From: Cymodocea nodosa
Taxonomy: Eukaryota > Streptophyta > Magnoliopsida > Alismatales > Cymodoceaceae
Assembly (NCBI GenBank): GCA_036874045.1
Contig: CM072339.1
Location: 2,115,501 to 2,179,500, forward strand
Length of the DNA: 64,000 nucleotides
Reading direction: 5' to 3'
This document shows, one piece after another, positions 38,969 through 52,190 of the stretch; the first letter of the stretch is position 1; every line of letters starts with the position of its first letter. A program made the translations under genes and the position numbers. The notes under the pieces are model-generated. The model was given only the letters and a program-made list of their open reading frames with translations, searched no databases and was not told where the DNA came from.

Positions 38969-39211
38969 CAAACTTCAAGAGTACTATCTAGGTTCAATTT
39001 AAAAGGTTACAGACATAGCATTGTCATGCACTGCTCTACTTACAATAAGAGGCCAACCATGATGGAAGTGTTGTTGAAGATTAAGGATTATGTGGGAGTT
39101 AAGAATGTATGAAGAGAAATAAGTCAAGTCTCAAGTCAATCAACCTTTGATATTTTGCATGAAATGTTTTCTATAGAGACAAGACGATTTTTTAATCCAA
39201 AAGCACGATAA
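38942..39211 (+). pseudogene. Remnant of the kinase C-lobe (exon 13) after gene C
   Basis: In the old kinase frame it reads KLEEMVDDKLQEYY, then after a stop KVTDIALSCT, RPTMMEVLLKIKDY and finally a DFxHEMFSIETRRFFNPKAR-like end. These match the last third of exon 13 of genes A and B. Stops and a frameshift (near 39030) show no constraint. It also shows that the deletion removed exon 8 (rest) through mid exon 13, roughly 1.7 kb relative to gene A. Confidence 0.85.
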
Positions 39212-40457
39212 ACATGTACCAATGCAGTCCAATTGGTACAAGTCCTTAATATTTGAATTTTTTTTTCTTTATATATCTGTGGGTGTATGTGTGTTGTGTA
39301 TGCATGTACGGGTGTTTTGTGAGTGAGTGTGTGTAATTTACAATTTGAATAGTTATATTGTGGATTTTTTTCAAGCACACACCTACAATTGTATTTTACA
39401 CTCAAATATTTATCTAAGAACCACGTAAAATTCTAGAAATAACTTCTTCAACAGCAACATTAATAAGAAATATATTTAAAAAATAAAAAAATCACATTAA
39501 AAAATCAAACCTTACCGTTAGTAGTTAATATATAGCTGCACCACAAGATATTAAGATTAAGATAAAGAAAATCACCCTTTGTATAAGTTATTGTATCCCT
39601 AATCTCTAGACGTAAATAGTGGACATACAGAAGGAAAAGATCCTTTATTTCAAATGTTGTTGTTTAGCCAATTCGATGAAGGATAGATGACAAACAAAAA
39701 CAAGTAACAAATGAAGGAATAATTTATTTCATCTTTCACTTAGAAAAGTAAGGGATTATTCCCTTATTTTACCCAAAGAGTTCTTACTTTTTTCTCGATC
39801 TTAGGTACTTTGAGCACCCTCAACTCTCTCTTTCTGAACAGAATCGAAACAAAAGCATGAACAAAAAATCCAAATTCGAAAAGACCACATATCATTGAAA
39901 TTCACCATAGTGTACGTCAAGACAGAGAAAAAGGGGTGCCTCACATCTCCCTTACGGTCTAGACCTTCATGAAATTCAATTTTCTAGACGTGAGAATGAT
40001 AAAAGAGCGTGAAAAATTTAGATAGTGTAAAGATTAAGGATGAAACTTAGTTTATTGCTTATAATCTCCACTGTCGTCAGATAAAATTAAATATGTAAGG
40101 ATTTCCATTTAGAGAAATATTTTTGATTAACAGAGTTGAAAGGTTTGCCGTTAAAAAAGGTATCTGTGTATTGTTTGAATTTTAAATTTACAACGTTTAC
40201 TCTATTTTATCTTAAAAATTATAATTCACCTTCTCTCTGTGATTCTACAATGTTAATGTGTTGACGTATCGTATTTATAAATGAAATAATTTCTTTCTTT
40301 TATGTTGATTTATTCAAATGTTATGATTTAATAATACTTACATTTAATATTACATATTTATTAAAAATATTTAAAAGAAAAATTCCATAAGCTGTTTAAC
40401 AAGTTTAACATTTGGAATAAAGGTAAGTTCACATATTTTTATATCGAAATACACACT
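39212..40457. other. 3' flank of gene C
   Basis: The first ~550 bases match the 3' flank of A and B (GT-rich tract near 39280-39330, then the AT-rich part up to about 39760). After that the sequence is unrelated to the other units and lacks the GC-richer block. No gene is seen in 39770-40457. Confidence 0.5.
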
Positions 40458-40838
40458 TTTTTAGATATTTGCATTTTTGGTTTTGATTTTCACTTTTTTT
40501 AGATACACTTTGAATTTAAAATATTTTGATTTCATAATTTTCATTTTATTTTGGGTATTTATATTTTGTATCAAAAATTCTTTAATTTCCAACTTCTTAG
40601 ATATTTATTTTTTTTAAGTATCTAAGATATTTTAATTCTCCGTTTTGACTTTTGAGTACGTACCTCACATTCTCACTACTCGTCTTCGACTCTTCACCTC
40701 TCTGTTTAAGTATTTAATGTTTAAATTTTGGAAAATCTAAATAGATCGACGGACCAGCCTTCGAGTGCCTTAAGCCTGACTTGTATGGGCCTAGCCGACC
40801 CGATTCAAAAAACATTTAATCTTTTTGATCCACGAGGC
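40458..40838 (-). repeat. Long inverted repeat, right arm (gene C element)
   Basis: Reverse complement of 32821-33242 with moderate divergence. The inner part has TTAGATATTTGC and AACTTCTTAGATATTTATTT. The outer part has TAAGCCTGACTTGTATGGGC. About 60 bases near 40650-40725 have no counterpart in the left arm. The last ~20 bases (TTTTGATCCACGAGGC) are also present at the start of the A-B spacer (23030). Confidence 0.72.
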
Positions 40839-43580
40839 CCAACCCACAGACATGTTTAGGCTTAAAGAATGGGCTGAGATGTTTGGATTAACATGTGTGG
40901 TGATCAGTGGTGGGCACGGCCTATGGCCCAATGGGAAGTTTCAGACTTGTAGTTCTTTTCTTCGGAACAAATTACTGTTTATGGTCGTCAAATTAGGTCA
41001 GCATGTAAATATGTAATTACAAATACGGGTCAACAACTTTATTAACCTATATTATAATAAGTGAAGGACCAAGTCAACGACCGGCTTTTTTCCTTAAATG
41101 CCCAAATTGCCTATGCGGATGTAATATAAACTCTTTAAATTGACTACTCTTTAACCTATAAAATAAAATAGAATGTAATCTGCAGGCATGGTCGGACTTT
41201 TCATATTAAATGGGCTAGTAGAAAATATATATTGGACAATTTAGCAGAATGCTTTTTACGTCATTTAGAAAAGTACTAAAGGAAAGAAAATAGTTACAAT
41301 TGTGCTTGACTGGGAGGCCATTCTTTTAAGCACCATATAATTATTTAATTGTTAACGGTATTAAATTCCTTTTTTTTCTAAATGTATGCCACTAGATTAT
41401 CATTCATCGAACAAGTCTTTCATTTGATTTTGCAGTTAATTCTTCACAAAATCTATCACAAAGAATGAGTTACAATAAAAAATGTTTGTTAATTCAAGAA
41501 ACAAGTATATTGTTCAACTGTTTGTCTAATTTTCTAGCTGTTTGTACGAAGGAACGATCATCAAACCAAATCGAGCTTTGAGAAGGGGAGGATGAAAACA
41601 AAGAAGTGGTGGGGTAGAGAAAAAGAAGTCAATTTCTTGGGATTTTCTAATATAATATCATATATACTACCTTGTAAAACAGTATTGTACGTACAAAAGG
41701 CAAAGATGCTTACGCATGATTTTTTTTGTTTATTAACATTCGATTTCCAAATAATCATAAATATTTTAAATAGTTAACAAATGTATTCAACTTCATTAAT
41801 TTTTTATTTATGAATAATTAAATTGAAATCATTTTAAAAAATTCAACAAACCACTTTCTTTTCTTCAAGGTATAATGTTCGGATAAGAACATTATAAATA
41901 TTGAAAATCATTGACTTACTTTTAAATACTTATCATAATTTTTTTTAGTAGTAATCATATATGAAGAAATCAAATCAATTAATTTATGTAATAGTTATTA
42001 ATAAATTTAGTAATAATCATAAATGTTTTGAATAGGAATTATCCAAAAATTAATCATTCTATTATTAAGGAAATTTTTGAAAAAATCTATAAATTTTAAG
42101 ATCTGCCTTTATTAATTTCCAAAGGAATTTTCAACTCTCCCACGGTCGCTTATCTACAACTATATCATTTTCTGTGTAAAATATTATAACCTTTATATTT
42201 AGATCTTAGAGCTGGAGCTGTTTCTAATCCTTTTACGTGCAAATGTATCTTAACCCTTGTTTTAACTTTTCATGATTTATCTAATTCTATTGTTCTTATG
42301 TTAATACCTGTCTTAACAAGCAAAAGAGACAAAGGAAATGTTTTTATTTTATATTTACATCACAAACAAGGAGATTGCTGGACAGATTATCGGTCAAGCC
42401 GAAATGCAATCTCGAAAATCATACGTTTTATAAAATATAATTAATATAATTATTTCTATCCTTTCAGAATAATCTATTTTATTAGTAGAAGAGGGCAGTT
42501 AATTGGTACAGCGCACATGTTTTTGAAACCAACTGCAGAAGAATCCCAATATCAATAGTTATTATTAATCAGAATAATTAAAAATATTATATTTATCTAT
42601 GTATAAGATGCCATATTAACTTTGCATCAAAGATAAAAGAAAAGAAAAGTTTATTGTATTCAGGATCAAGTCTTACATCATTTACGAGAGGTTGAAAAAT
42701 AATTGCAATAAAATAACTATCATCTCTCTAGCCCTTCCTCAACAAATAAATAACCAATGTTACCTTTATAAACATAAGCATTGAAAGAGGACACCTTATT
42801 TGTCTTTCTCAACAAGCAAAATAGATAAAGAGATGTTTTCATTTTATATTTACGTCACAAATATTGACATTACTCGTAGTTCGTCGACCATGCGAAAATG
42901 TAATATTGGATAGCATGCATTTTACAAAATATAATTGGAAAATTATTCTTATTACTTTAGTAAAACTTACTGGATTTGTAGGTAGAAGAGAACAATTAAT
43001 TGGGTGCAGCGCAAATGTTTTACAAACAAAAATCAGAAGAATCCTCGTGTCGATTATTATTAATAATCAAAATAATTACAAATATTATATGCATTTACGC
43101 AAAAGATGTTATATTAAGTTTACATCAAAGATAAAAGGGAAGAAATTTTTAATGTATTAAGGATCGAGTCTTACATCATCCATGAAGAGTAGAGAAATAA
43201 TTGCAATTAAATAACCGTCACCTCCCCCTTTCCGATGGCAATCACTCCCTTTCAAAATATTTCTCTTCTAACTTGTTTATGTTAACTGGGATACATTTTA
43301 AATATTTTGCACGAGCTCAAATATTCAGAAAATGAACTTTGCATATTCAACCTTTGGCAGCTGACGTCAGTACGATAGATTATTTTGAAAACATCAACTT
43401 CATGGCCTTGTCAAACACCCCCTGAAACACAGTTGTTATTCATATATTTCTATTTAATATATTTTTCATGGTATGGATGTGTATTAAATGGGATGCAAAC
43501 CATTTCAGTCGGATTCAAATAGAGGTGAGGCACCTTCTGAAGATTTGTAGCTCATCCAATTGAGCGGTTGAAAGAAGGAA
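40839..43580 (+). promoter_or_regulatory. C-D spacer and upstream region of gene D
   Basis: Near-identical copy of 23040-25985. Main difference: at about 42742 a block of roughly 186 bases present upstream of B (about 24966-25152) is missing. It contained two TTGACC motifs, a CACACGTA element and a pyrimidine-rich tract. TGACGTCA is kept at 43362-43369. Confidence 0.7.
43362..43369 (+). promoter_or_regulatory. TGACGTCA palindrome upstream of gene D
   Basis: Same site and spacing as before gene B (212 bases before the start of the 25986 gene, 212 here). Confidence 0.55.
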
Positions 43581-46500
43581 ATGGCTTCTTCTTTGATGTT
43601 TCTATTCTCTCTGGTGACAATCTCAACGTCCATTGTAGTTATTGTTCGTGGTCAGAAAGGTTTGTTGCATAATGTACATATCCTTTGCTAAATCATTACG
43701 TTCCTTGAACTTATGATGCTTTTCATCGTAGTATATCATTTGAAGCAGATGATGTTCTTGGAAATGAACATAACTTTCTTAGATTTTACACTAACAATGT
43801 TTCGTCAAGTACCAGCTATAATTGTGTTATCTTGTATCCACACTCGGTCGATTCTTGATTATTCTAGTTTTATTTTTCCTCCATGAAACGTTTGTATCCA
43901 CCTAATGGAAATTATTACCCATTTATCTCGTTAGAGTACTCTTACTCGTTGATACAAATGGATAGATGATGGACCCGATGGGATACAAAACATCTTAAAA
44001 ATTTTTAGTAATTAACTTCCAAGTCTAATATATTTGATCTCCCATGAAGTGGTACTATTTGATTTGCAAAAGATTATTGATATATTATGTTGAAATTACT
44101 AGTCCATGGAATCGATTACATGTAATTTCTATGAATGTAGAGTTTCTAAATATCGATTGTGGAAGGGGATACTCCTATATTGACCATGTCACGGGATTGA
44201 AGTACATCAGTGATTATGCGTACATAGATTCTGGTGTGGTTCACACGGTAAGTTTGACATATCGAAAAAACCAAGAGTACTCTCACGCTACGCACCTTAG
44301 GAGCTTTCCCAACGGTAAGAGAAACTGCTACACACTCAAACCAGTCCGCAAAGGAGGGTCGTATTTGGTGAGGGCCTACTTCCTCTATGGTAACTACGAT
44401 GACCTCAATCGCCTTCCCAAGTTTGAACTCCACCTTGGCGTCAACTTGTGGGAAACAATAACGATCAACGATGCATCGACCTACATTTCTTCTGAGATCT
44501 TGGCTTTTGCACCGACCAACACCATGTCACTTTGCCTCGTCAACACCGGAAATGGAACACCTTTTGTGTCGGCAATCGACGTGAGGCCTCTTTTGGACAC
44601 CATGTATGAATACGCTAATGCCTCTCAATCATTAGTTACCTTTCGTCGATTGAACTTCGGTGGGGATTCCAGTAAAAGAGAAATCAGGTCAAAGAACTAC
44701 AACACCTATTCAAAAATTATATTTATATATATTATTTCTATTGATTGTATCAAGTTCACTTCCTGACCTTGTGGTATGAGTTGCATGTTAACAGGTACAA
44801 GAATGATAGATACGATCGCTTGTGGAGGACTTACAATCAAGATGATTGGGAAACACAAAATACAACTAGCTTTGTAAAACCAAATTCTTACAAGCAACCA
44901 CAAGAAGTCATGGCAACTCAGTCCATACCAATGAATGGTCGTAAATTGGAAATCAAGCTGGATTTAGACATTGCGTCTAAATACCATGTAATAAAGCACT
45001 TTGCAGAGTTAAAATCATTGTTGGAGAATCAGTCTAGGAGTATGTATGCAACCATCAATGAAATATATTATACTAAAATCAATTCTGAAAAACTCAAGTA
45101 CTTGAGTACATACTCATTGCTCACGCCAAAACCGATACATTCAGAGGAGCTACATTTGTCTATAGTTAAGGCAAATGATTCAACATTGCCACCAATAATC
45201 AATGCGATGGAGGTCTACATCGTCAGAAAACTTGAAGTACAAGCTACTCATGATGGAGATGGTAGGAATTAATTAATTCATAACATCCTAGCTACGTCGA
45301 TTCACTCATTCCATAATAACCCTTGGCATGAACCTATGTTCAAGTTGTCTTCATGATTGATTATATCAGTCTGTTCTACTAATAATTGACTACTATTTTA
45401 ATTTATAGTCAAAGCCATGGTAGACATCAAGACACATTATGGAGTGAAGAAAAATTGGATGGGTGATCCATGTGCTCCCAAACGATTCACTTGGCATGGC
45501 CTAAATTGTAGTGACGAGTACTCCAAGAACCCAAGAATCATCTACTTGTGAGTATCAAAATTGTGAATGCACATGGAAACGCAAAAGAAAAGAACGTTGG
45601 TTAATTTCATTTGGATCTTAATGCAGGACATTATCTTCTAGTGGGCTAACTGGTCGGATATCATCTTCATTTGGGAAGCTAGACAAACTTTATTACTTGT
45701 GAGTATTTTTTTCTTAACCATTATTAAACCTAGGTCTGTAAATGTTGGTTCAAAATTTCTTCCCAACTATTTGCAAGAGAAAATCTATATATTTTTACCA
45801 CATATAATATAAAACTTGAAATTATCATCTTATTTTTGTACTTTAGATTAAAATAATCATTACCAAATGTATCCAAGTCTTTAATCCTTGCTTGGCTTAT
45901 TCTTGATAGTCTAGCAAACCTAACAAAAGATAAATAGATATGATAATTATGGGATTTAAGATATGAAATTATATCAATATCATGCATTAGCAAATTTTCC
46001 ATCATCCTAAATATTGGATTGTGTCCATAGTTTGCCTACCATTGATATTATCTAGTGAAGATGATTAATTATGGGTTGCATCTTTATACTAAAAAGTTCA
46101 ATCTATGTGTGTGGTTCAATTCATTGATCTATTGCTCAGCTCTGGAAATTTATTTAGAATGATTTAAATTTTACTTGGTTAATACTTTTCCTCAAATACA
46201 TATTTTCTAATTTTTTGTAAAGTAGTGATCATTTTTTTTTTCTTTTTTTGTTCTAAGAAATCTACTTATAAAGTTGTAGAATAAGGAATTTTGAAAAATA
46301 ATGACTTGAATTAGTTACCAAAGAGGATTTTGTATGAACTAGTGAGTCAAATCAATCTTAATTTATCTAGATAGAAAGTTGATCTATATCTTTTTTTTAG
46401 ATAAAAATTGAATAATTTGTCAATTGTAAGATAAAAAGATGTTCACTATACCTGTTGACCATTTATTGCAGGGACTTATCAAACAATAGTTTAACTGGCG

Positions 46501-48812
46501 TAATTCCAGAATTGTTGGGGCAGCTACCACACCTTAGATTCTTGTAAGTACCAAAAGCACTACGAAACATGTAATATATATAGTTTCATCACTTTTTCAT
46601 TTTATATTGCAAGTATTTTTTCAGGAATCTACAAAATAATAATCTTAGAGGGCCAATCCCTAAGTCTATTTCCACAAAGGTGGAAGCAAATATTCTAATT
46701 CTAAAGTAAGTTTTTTTCTTAAAGTAAACCTTCCATTCAAAAGACACATCAAAATTTTAGTTATCATTTATGTGTTTTTGAGGCTTATGTGCTTATTTGT
46801 ATTTCAATTTAGGGTTGAAGGAAACCCCTTAATGAATGATCCCACTTCCAAACCAACTACTAAACCAGAACCTAATCTTCTATTGATTCTTTTGGCAACT
46901 ATTGGAGGCGTGTTGACATTGTTTGTTGTGGGCTTAGTCTTTTACTGTATTTACAAAAAGCGTAGAAGAGGTATATTTCCATCTTAGATGTTAAATTGGA
47001 GAGCAGAGACTAGATTCATAAATAATGTCAATTTATGGGAAACTATAGTATTTATTAGTGATGGAATCATTTAATTGTTTTGATTGTTGTAGTTGGCCAT
47101 CCAGTACCAGCTCAAGCTCAAGAAGAATCGACTCGTGATAATGAAGGTGCAATAACTGGAATATCATTTCAATTGAATAAGAAGTACTACACATATCGTG
47201 AGCTTCAAACAATAACGAATCACTTCATGCATCTAATTGGAGAGGGAGGATTTGGAAAGGTGTACAAAGGAAGATTAACAGATGGCACCCTCGTGGCTGT
47301 CAAGATGATTTTGAAGATATCACTTCAAGCATCAAAACAATTCAAAAGAGAGGTAATGCATGTTCTTTTGCATATTGGAAAATAAAATGCTCTAAGAAAA
47401 GGACCTTCAATTTTTTTGTTTTGGTCAATTACGAGCTGTTATACTTGCATAATAGGCATCCTTTTAAACAATCATTGAACTATATATATTGTTGGATGAA
47501 AGCAAAAAATTTTACTTGACAAATAGAGATATAGTTGAATATCTTGTTTGATAGCATTTGAGCACAATGTTTCCTTGTTGGATTCAGGTAAAGATTTTGA
47601 CAAGGATTTGTCATGATAACTTGGTATCCCTTGTTGGATATTGTTATGAAGATGGTCACATGGGACTTGTCTATGAATACATGGTGCGGGGTAGCCTTGC
47701 AGATAACCTTAGAGGTATGTAACTTGAACATCTAAGATTGTCACCTATCTAAACCAAATTTGATGCCAAGTCTTTAATTTGTTTCTAGAAAAGAAAAACC
47801 TACATTTTTAATGTTAAAATGGAAATAAATCCACAAGTAGTAGTTAATTTGTTTAGATGTTGATAAGTATGTTTATCTTAATGTCCTGCAGGTGAATGTA
47901 GAAAATCAAGTAGTTTATCTTGGAGAGAGCGTCTACGTATATCAATTGAAGCAGCTCAAGGTATGCCAAACCACACTATATATGGGTTTCAACTTTTGTA
48001 ATTTTTCTACTTTACATTTTTGTGTCACACTTTATGATAAATGATTGATTTATATGTAGGGTTTCACCATCTACACAATGCAAACATAATCCATGGAGAT
48101 GTCAAGACAAGCAACATCCTTTTGGGTGAGAACATGGAGGTGAAGATTGGAGACTTTGGCATGTCTCGAATATTTGAAAGTGATACTTTCACTCAAGTAA
48201 CCATTACAGGCACACCAGGGTATATTGACCCAGAGTAAGTGTTCACTTTCCATGCATATGCATCATGAAACCTTGTCTTACTAGATATGATACCACATTA
48301 ATTAAAACCTAGTAGTTGAGCCATATTTCTTTTTAGCATATCTAACAGACATAACTTCTTTAGTCTACCTAAGAATGGACACTACTATTTCATGTAGGTA
48401 TTTAACGACAGGAATTTTAAAGAAGGAAAATGACATATATAGCTTCGGTATTGTTCTATTAGAGTTGATTACTGGACAAGCTGCCATTAATAACTCAACG
48501 AAAAGAAATGTACTTGATTGGGTAAAGTCAATGCTTCAAACAACAATGTTAGAAGATATGGTAGATGACAAGCTTCAAGAGTACAACCTAGATTCAGTTA
48601 AGAAGGTTATAGACATAGCATTGTCATGCACTGCTTCTACCAGCGAGGGGAGGCCAACCATGATGGAAGTGTTGTCTAAGATTAAGGATTGTGTGGGGCT
48701 TAAGAATGTTCAAGGAGAAATGAGTCCAGTCTCTGGTCAATCAAACTTTGATATTCCGCAAGAGATGTTTTCTATCGAGACGAGCCAATTTTTTAATCCA
48801 AAAGTACGATAA
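43581..48812 (+). CDS. Gene D: malectin-like LRR receptor kinase (LRR-I), non-RD
   Basis: Every exon lies exactly 17595 bases after its counterpart in gene B: 43581-43659, 44141-44687, 44795-45261, 45409-45547, 45627-45698, 46472-46543, 46625-46705, 46813-46970, 47093-47352, 47588-47714, 47892-47960, 48060-48234, 48398-48812 (2661 nt, 886 aa). The protein differs from B, as far as I see, at two places: Asn for Ser in the FPNGKRN run of the malectin-like domain and Leu for Phe in DDKLQEY near the C-terminus. At both sites D agrees with A, C and E, so B carries the changed residues or D was converted. Domain features, including the HGD catalytic loop, are as in B. The coding region is intact, but its upstream region has lost the W-box block, so regulation may differ from B. 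Confidence 0.92.
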
Positions 48813-50415
48813 AAATGTACCAATGCATTTCAATTACACTTTTATAGAGCCAAGACCCTAATATTTGAACTTTTTTATTTATATATTTGTAGGTTTATGT
48901 GTGTTGTGCGTGTGTGCATGTGTGTTTTGTAAGTGAGTGAGTGTGCATGTATAATTTATTGTTTGAATAGTTAATATTGTGGATTTTTTTTGAAGCACAC
49001 ACCTATAATTGTATTTTACACTCAAATATTTATCTAACAACCATGTAAAATTCTACAAGTAATAACTTCTTCAACATCAACATTATTAAAAAATATATTT
49101 AAAAAATAAAGAATTATATTAAAAAATTAAACCTTACCGTTAATAGTTAATATATAGTTGCACTACAAGATATTAAGATTAAGATAAAGAAAATCACCCT
49201 TTGTCTTAGTTGTTCTATCCCTAATCTTTAAATGTAAATAATGGATTTAAAACAAAGGAAAAGATCTTTTGTTTTAAATGTTGTTGTTGAATAGATTCGA
49301 CGAAAGATGGATGACAAATAAAAACAAGTAACAAATGAAGAAATAATTTATTTCATCTTTCGCTAGAAAAAGCGAGGGACACAAAATAAGGGATTATTCC
49401 CTTGCATTAATAATAAAAATGGAGAGCAAGGGAAAAATATTGTCAGTAAAAAAATGTTTTTACAAATTAAAAAAAAGCAAAGAGATGGACACCTGCCCAC
49501 CACCTGGTCGACGATCCTACAATTCTCAGCCTCGTCTACCAGACCTTTCGATTTTGTCGCTCTTCCTATTTTGCGTCGTTGATTTCCTTTTTGGCAGCTA
49601 TAAGAGATGGACGAAGGTCGAAGAAGGGCTGGCTTGAATCCTGCTCTTCCGATATCTCTCGCTCTCGATGACTATTCTCTGGTCTCTTTCCTTCCACTCC
49701 TCTCTTATTCGATTACCGTTACGGTAACAAACGAGTTGAAAGGCCAGAATCGTCCATCATGAATCTGCAAAAAAAAAATGTTATCGGAAGAGATCAAGTA
49801 GAAAGAAGAAGGTGGGTTCTGGTGCACTCCTGGTCTCTCCCTCTTCCTCACTTACATTGGTCTCCATGGGCTCCCATAGGGTTGTCCTCCGCCAACGAGG
49901 CTAGTCGCCCAAGCCCCTTGAACCCTTGCCAAAGCCCATGATATGCAAACAGAAAGAAAACAAAACAATAAAACAAAGAATACTCTAACCTATGCCTTTA
50001 AACTCTCGCTCGTCTGTGGTGGAGCTTAGTTGGCTTGGTTTATCTCGCGTCGATGAACTCCACTCATCTGCAATGGAGCTCTACCACCTCATGCACGGAA
50101 GCTCCGTCCAATCCTGGTGGTTGCTCCGACATTCCTCGTGTCGGCGATCTTGCTCGTCTGTAACACGGTGGTGATCATTTGTGCAAACGAAATTTCGACT
50201 CTCACGCGGCATGTTGACATCAAATGATGGTGGTGGCGCTCGGCCGATGGCAACGATGCATGACTCGAAGGTGGAGTATTTTCTTTCAGCCATTTAGTGT
50301 GTGACAAGTATTGTAGACTTCTACATCTGGAAGTTTAAAAGAAAATACAAAAACTGAAGCAATTGGTAGTGGTAGGACTATAACAATTGTAAGTTCTACG
50401 ACAATATAGAAGTTA
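48813..50415. other. 3' flank of gene D with GC-richer block
   Basis: Copy of 31218-32820 with few substitutions. It contains the GT-rich tract and the unidentified GC-richer block at about 49480-50295. The block's reading frames differ from those of the B copy by point changes (for example near 49450-49520), which fits a non-coding nature. Confidence 0.55.
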
Positions 50416-50837
50416 GTGGGCCGGGTTAGGCCGGCTCAACCTAAAAAATTAAACCCATATGGATAGCGGGTCAGGCTGAGCCGAGTTGAAAAAATAAAAT
50501 TTCTTTTCAAAGCAGCCGAACCTAGCCCATATGGGTCAAGCTTGGGTCAGCGCCTGGGCCACCCACGGGCTGGTTTGTCGATTCGTTCAGATTTCTAAAC
50601 ATTTAACCTTAAATGTTGGGAAATTTAGATTTAGATAAAAAAAAACATGAAACAATAATAATAAAAGATAAATATCTAAGAAGTTGAAAATTAAATAATT
50701 TTTGGTACAAAATATAAGTACCTAAAACGAAATGAAAATTCTGAAATCAAAATATTTTAGAATCAAAGTGTAAGTATCTAAAAAGAAAATGAAAATGAAA
50801 ACCAAAGTATTTTGAAAGCAAAAATGCAAATATCTAA
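50416..50837 (+). repeat. Long inverted repeat, left arm (gene E element)
   Basis: Same sequence as 32821-33242, 17595 bases further on. Pairs with 58086-58466. Confidence 0.75.
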
Positions 50838-51961
50838 GATCAAATCAAATGTCTTAGGTATAAAAGGTAGATACTTGAGAATTAAACAAAGATCAAAATA
50901 TCAAAGATACAAAATAACAATATCCAAAGTTAAAAGATTTAAATATATCAAATACTCCTAAACAAGAGTATAAATTATTTATAAAAAAAAAGAAAAAATA
51001 CATATATAATATATGATTGGATAAGGGATTAAATTGTTTGCAAATTATTTTGGCATAAGAACATAATACACTAAAGTAAAAGAAATGATACAACATTAAT
51101 AAAGACAAAGGAAAATGTGTTAAATATATATATATAAGAGAGAGATACTAGAGAGAAAGACCACACCTAACATTTATAAATGTTTGATAAAGACACCCAA
51201 CATTATGAATGTCAAGTGACATTTAACGTATAAATAAATAAATAAATATATATATATATATATATAGCGAACTTTGATTGAAGTCTTGCTTCATTTGAAC
51301 ATCAATTCTCTTCAAGTCATAAGTCTAATCTTAAATATTGATTAGTAACCACTTATTACAAATATGTTAAATAAGGATTTTCAACTAAGAACCAAAGTTT
51401 TTCATCATCAAAATAAAATGTTTGGACATTGGGATTCGTATATGTTAAGTTCAAATAATATTATTCCTAACACTCCACCCATTCAACGTTGATAGTTTGA
51501 AGCCTAAATCTCTCTTCTCTCGTCCGACATTTAGTAGAAAGATCTCCGCCTACGATGCTTACTTCTTCTTCATTTTTAACAGTCCAAAATAGTTACCACA
51601 CGAAAACATATTTTCTTTATTGCTTAAAATAGTTGTTGCCCAAAATGCTTGCAAGTTCATGCTCGCTATTGGGAACCAAATCTCCTCGTTCTTTCTTGCG
51701 ATCTGCCCAAAACCCCTACGATCTCCTCTCTTGCAAGTTTGCACACTATTGCTCACTTATCGAAGCTATTATCGGTAAAACTATTTTCCATTCTCTCCTC
51801 TATGAATTTTGTATCTCGAGTTTTAGTAGCTTTTGCATAACATATTTCAATAGTTTGTTCAAATTCTTGAAGTTTATTTGAGATGGATTTATTGGCTTCT
51901 ACTTGTTATGATTTGTTTAGAAGGACTTTTTGGTTGTTATCTATAGTTGAATTTTAGTTAA
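50838..51961. other. Unidentified sequence inside the second element
   Basis: Copy of 33243-34343. The TA-rich microsatellite is longer here (51228-51266: AAATA units followed by TA units), which accounts for most of the change in spacing between the two units. Confidence 0.4.
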
Positions 51962-52190
51962 GATTGATAAAGAAGATTTACCTTAAGATCTATAAGATAA
52001 ATTTAGAAAAATTAAATATTATTGATGATATACAATTAATAAAAAAGTACATATTGAAAGAAATACAAAGGTTAAAATGAATCAAGAATATAAAAAAAAA
52101 TTAATAGATAAGAAACGTGAAGATATGGTAATAACAATGTGAGATGAAAATACTATTTGATATTATTTATGTTGTAATATTTAAAATGAT
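51962..52190 (+). mobile_element. Harbinger transposase 3'-end fragment, second copy
   Basis: Duplicate of 34344-34575, carried along with the 17.6-kb unit. It has a few private substitutions. Confidence 0.7.

Larger units (their letters stand above)
23022..40815 (+). repeat. Amplified unit 1 (genes B + C, ~17.8 kb)
   Basis: Direct tandem unit. The starts GATTTAATTTTTTTGATCC (23022) and xATTTAATCTTTTTGATCC (40816) mark its limits. Positions inside unit 1 recur in unit 2 at offsets of 17781 (spacer start), 17595 (gene B region) and 17628 (gene C region). The offset steps reflect a deletion upstream of D and a microsatellite expansion after D. Confidence 0.9.
32821..40838. mobile_element. Inverted-repeat-bounded element of ~8.0 kb carrying gene C
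   Basis: Two arms in opposite orientation flank a segment holding a Harbinger transposase fragment (34344-34575), gene C and its kinase relic. The element sits between the GC-richer block and the GATTTAAT/GATCC junction, exactly where the A-B spacer has only a few hundred unrelated purine-rich bases. It carries no transposase of its own. Either a non-autonomous transposon captured a complete receptor gene with its flanks, or two inverted copies of one repeat came to flank a duplicated gene by chance. The second copy is at 50416-58466. Confidence 0.55.

Noticed and set aside
32821..40838. LTR retrotransposon as explanation for the paired repeats
   Set aside because: The arms are inverted, not direct, and no gag, protease, reverse transcriptase or integrase sequence was seen between them.
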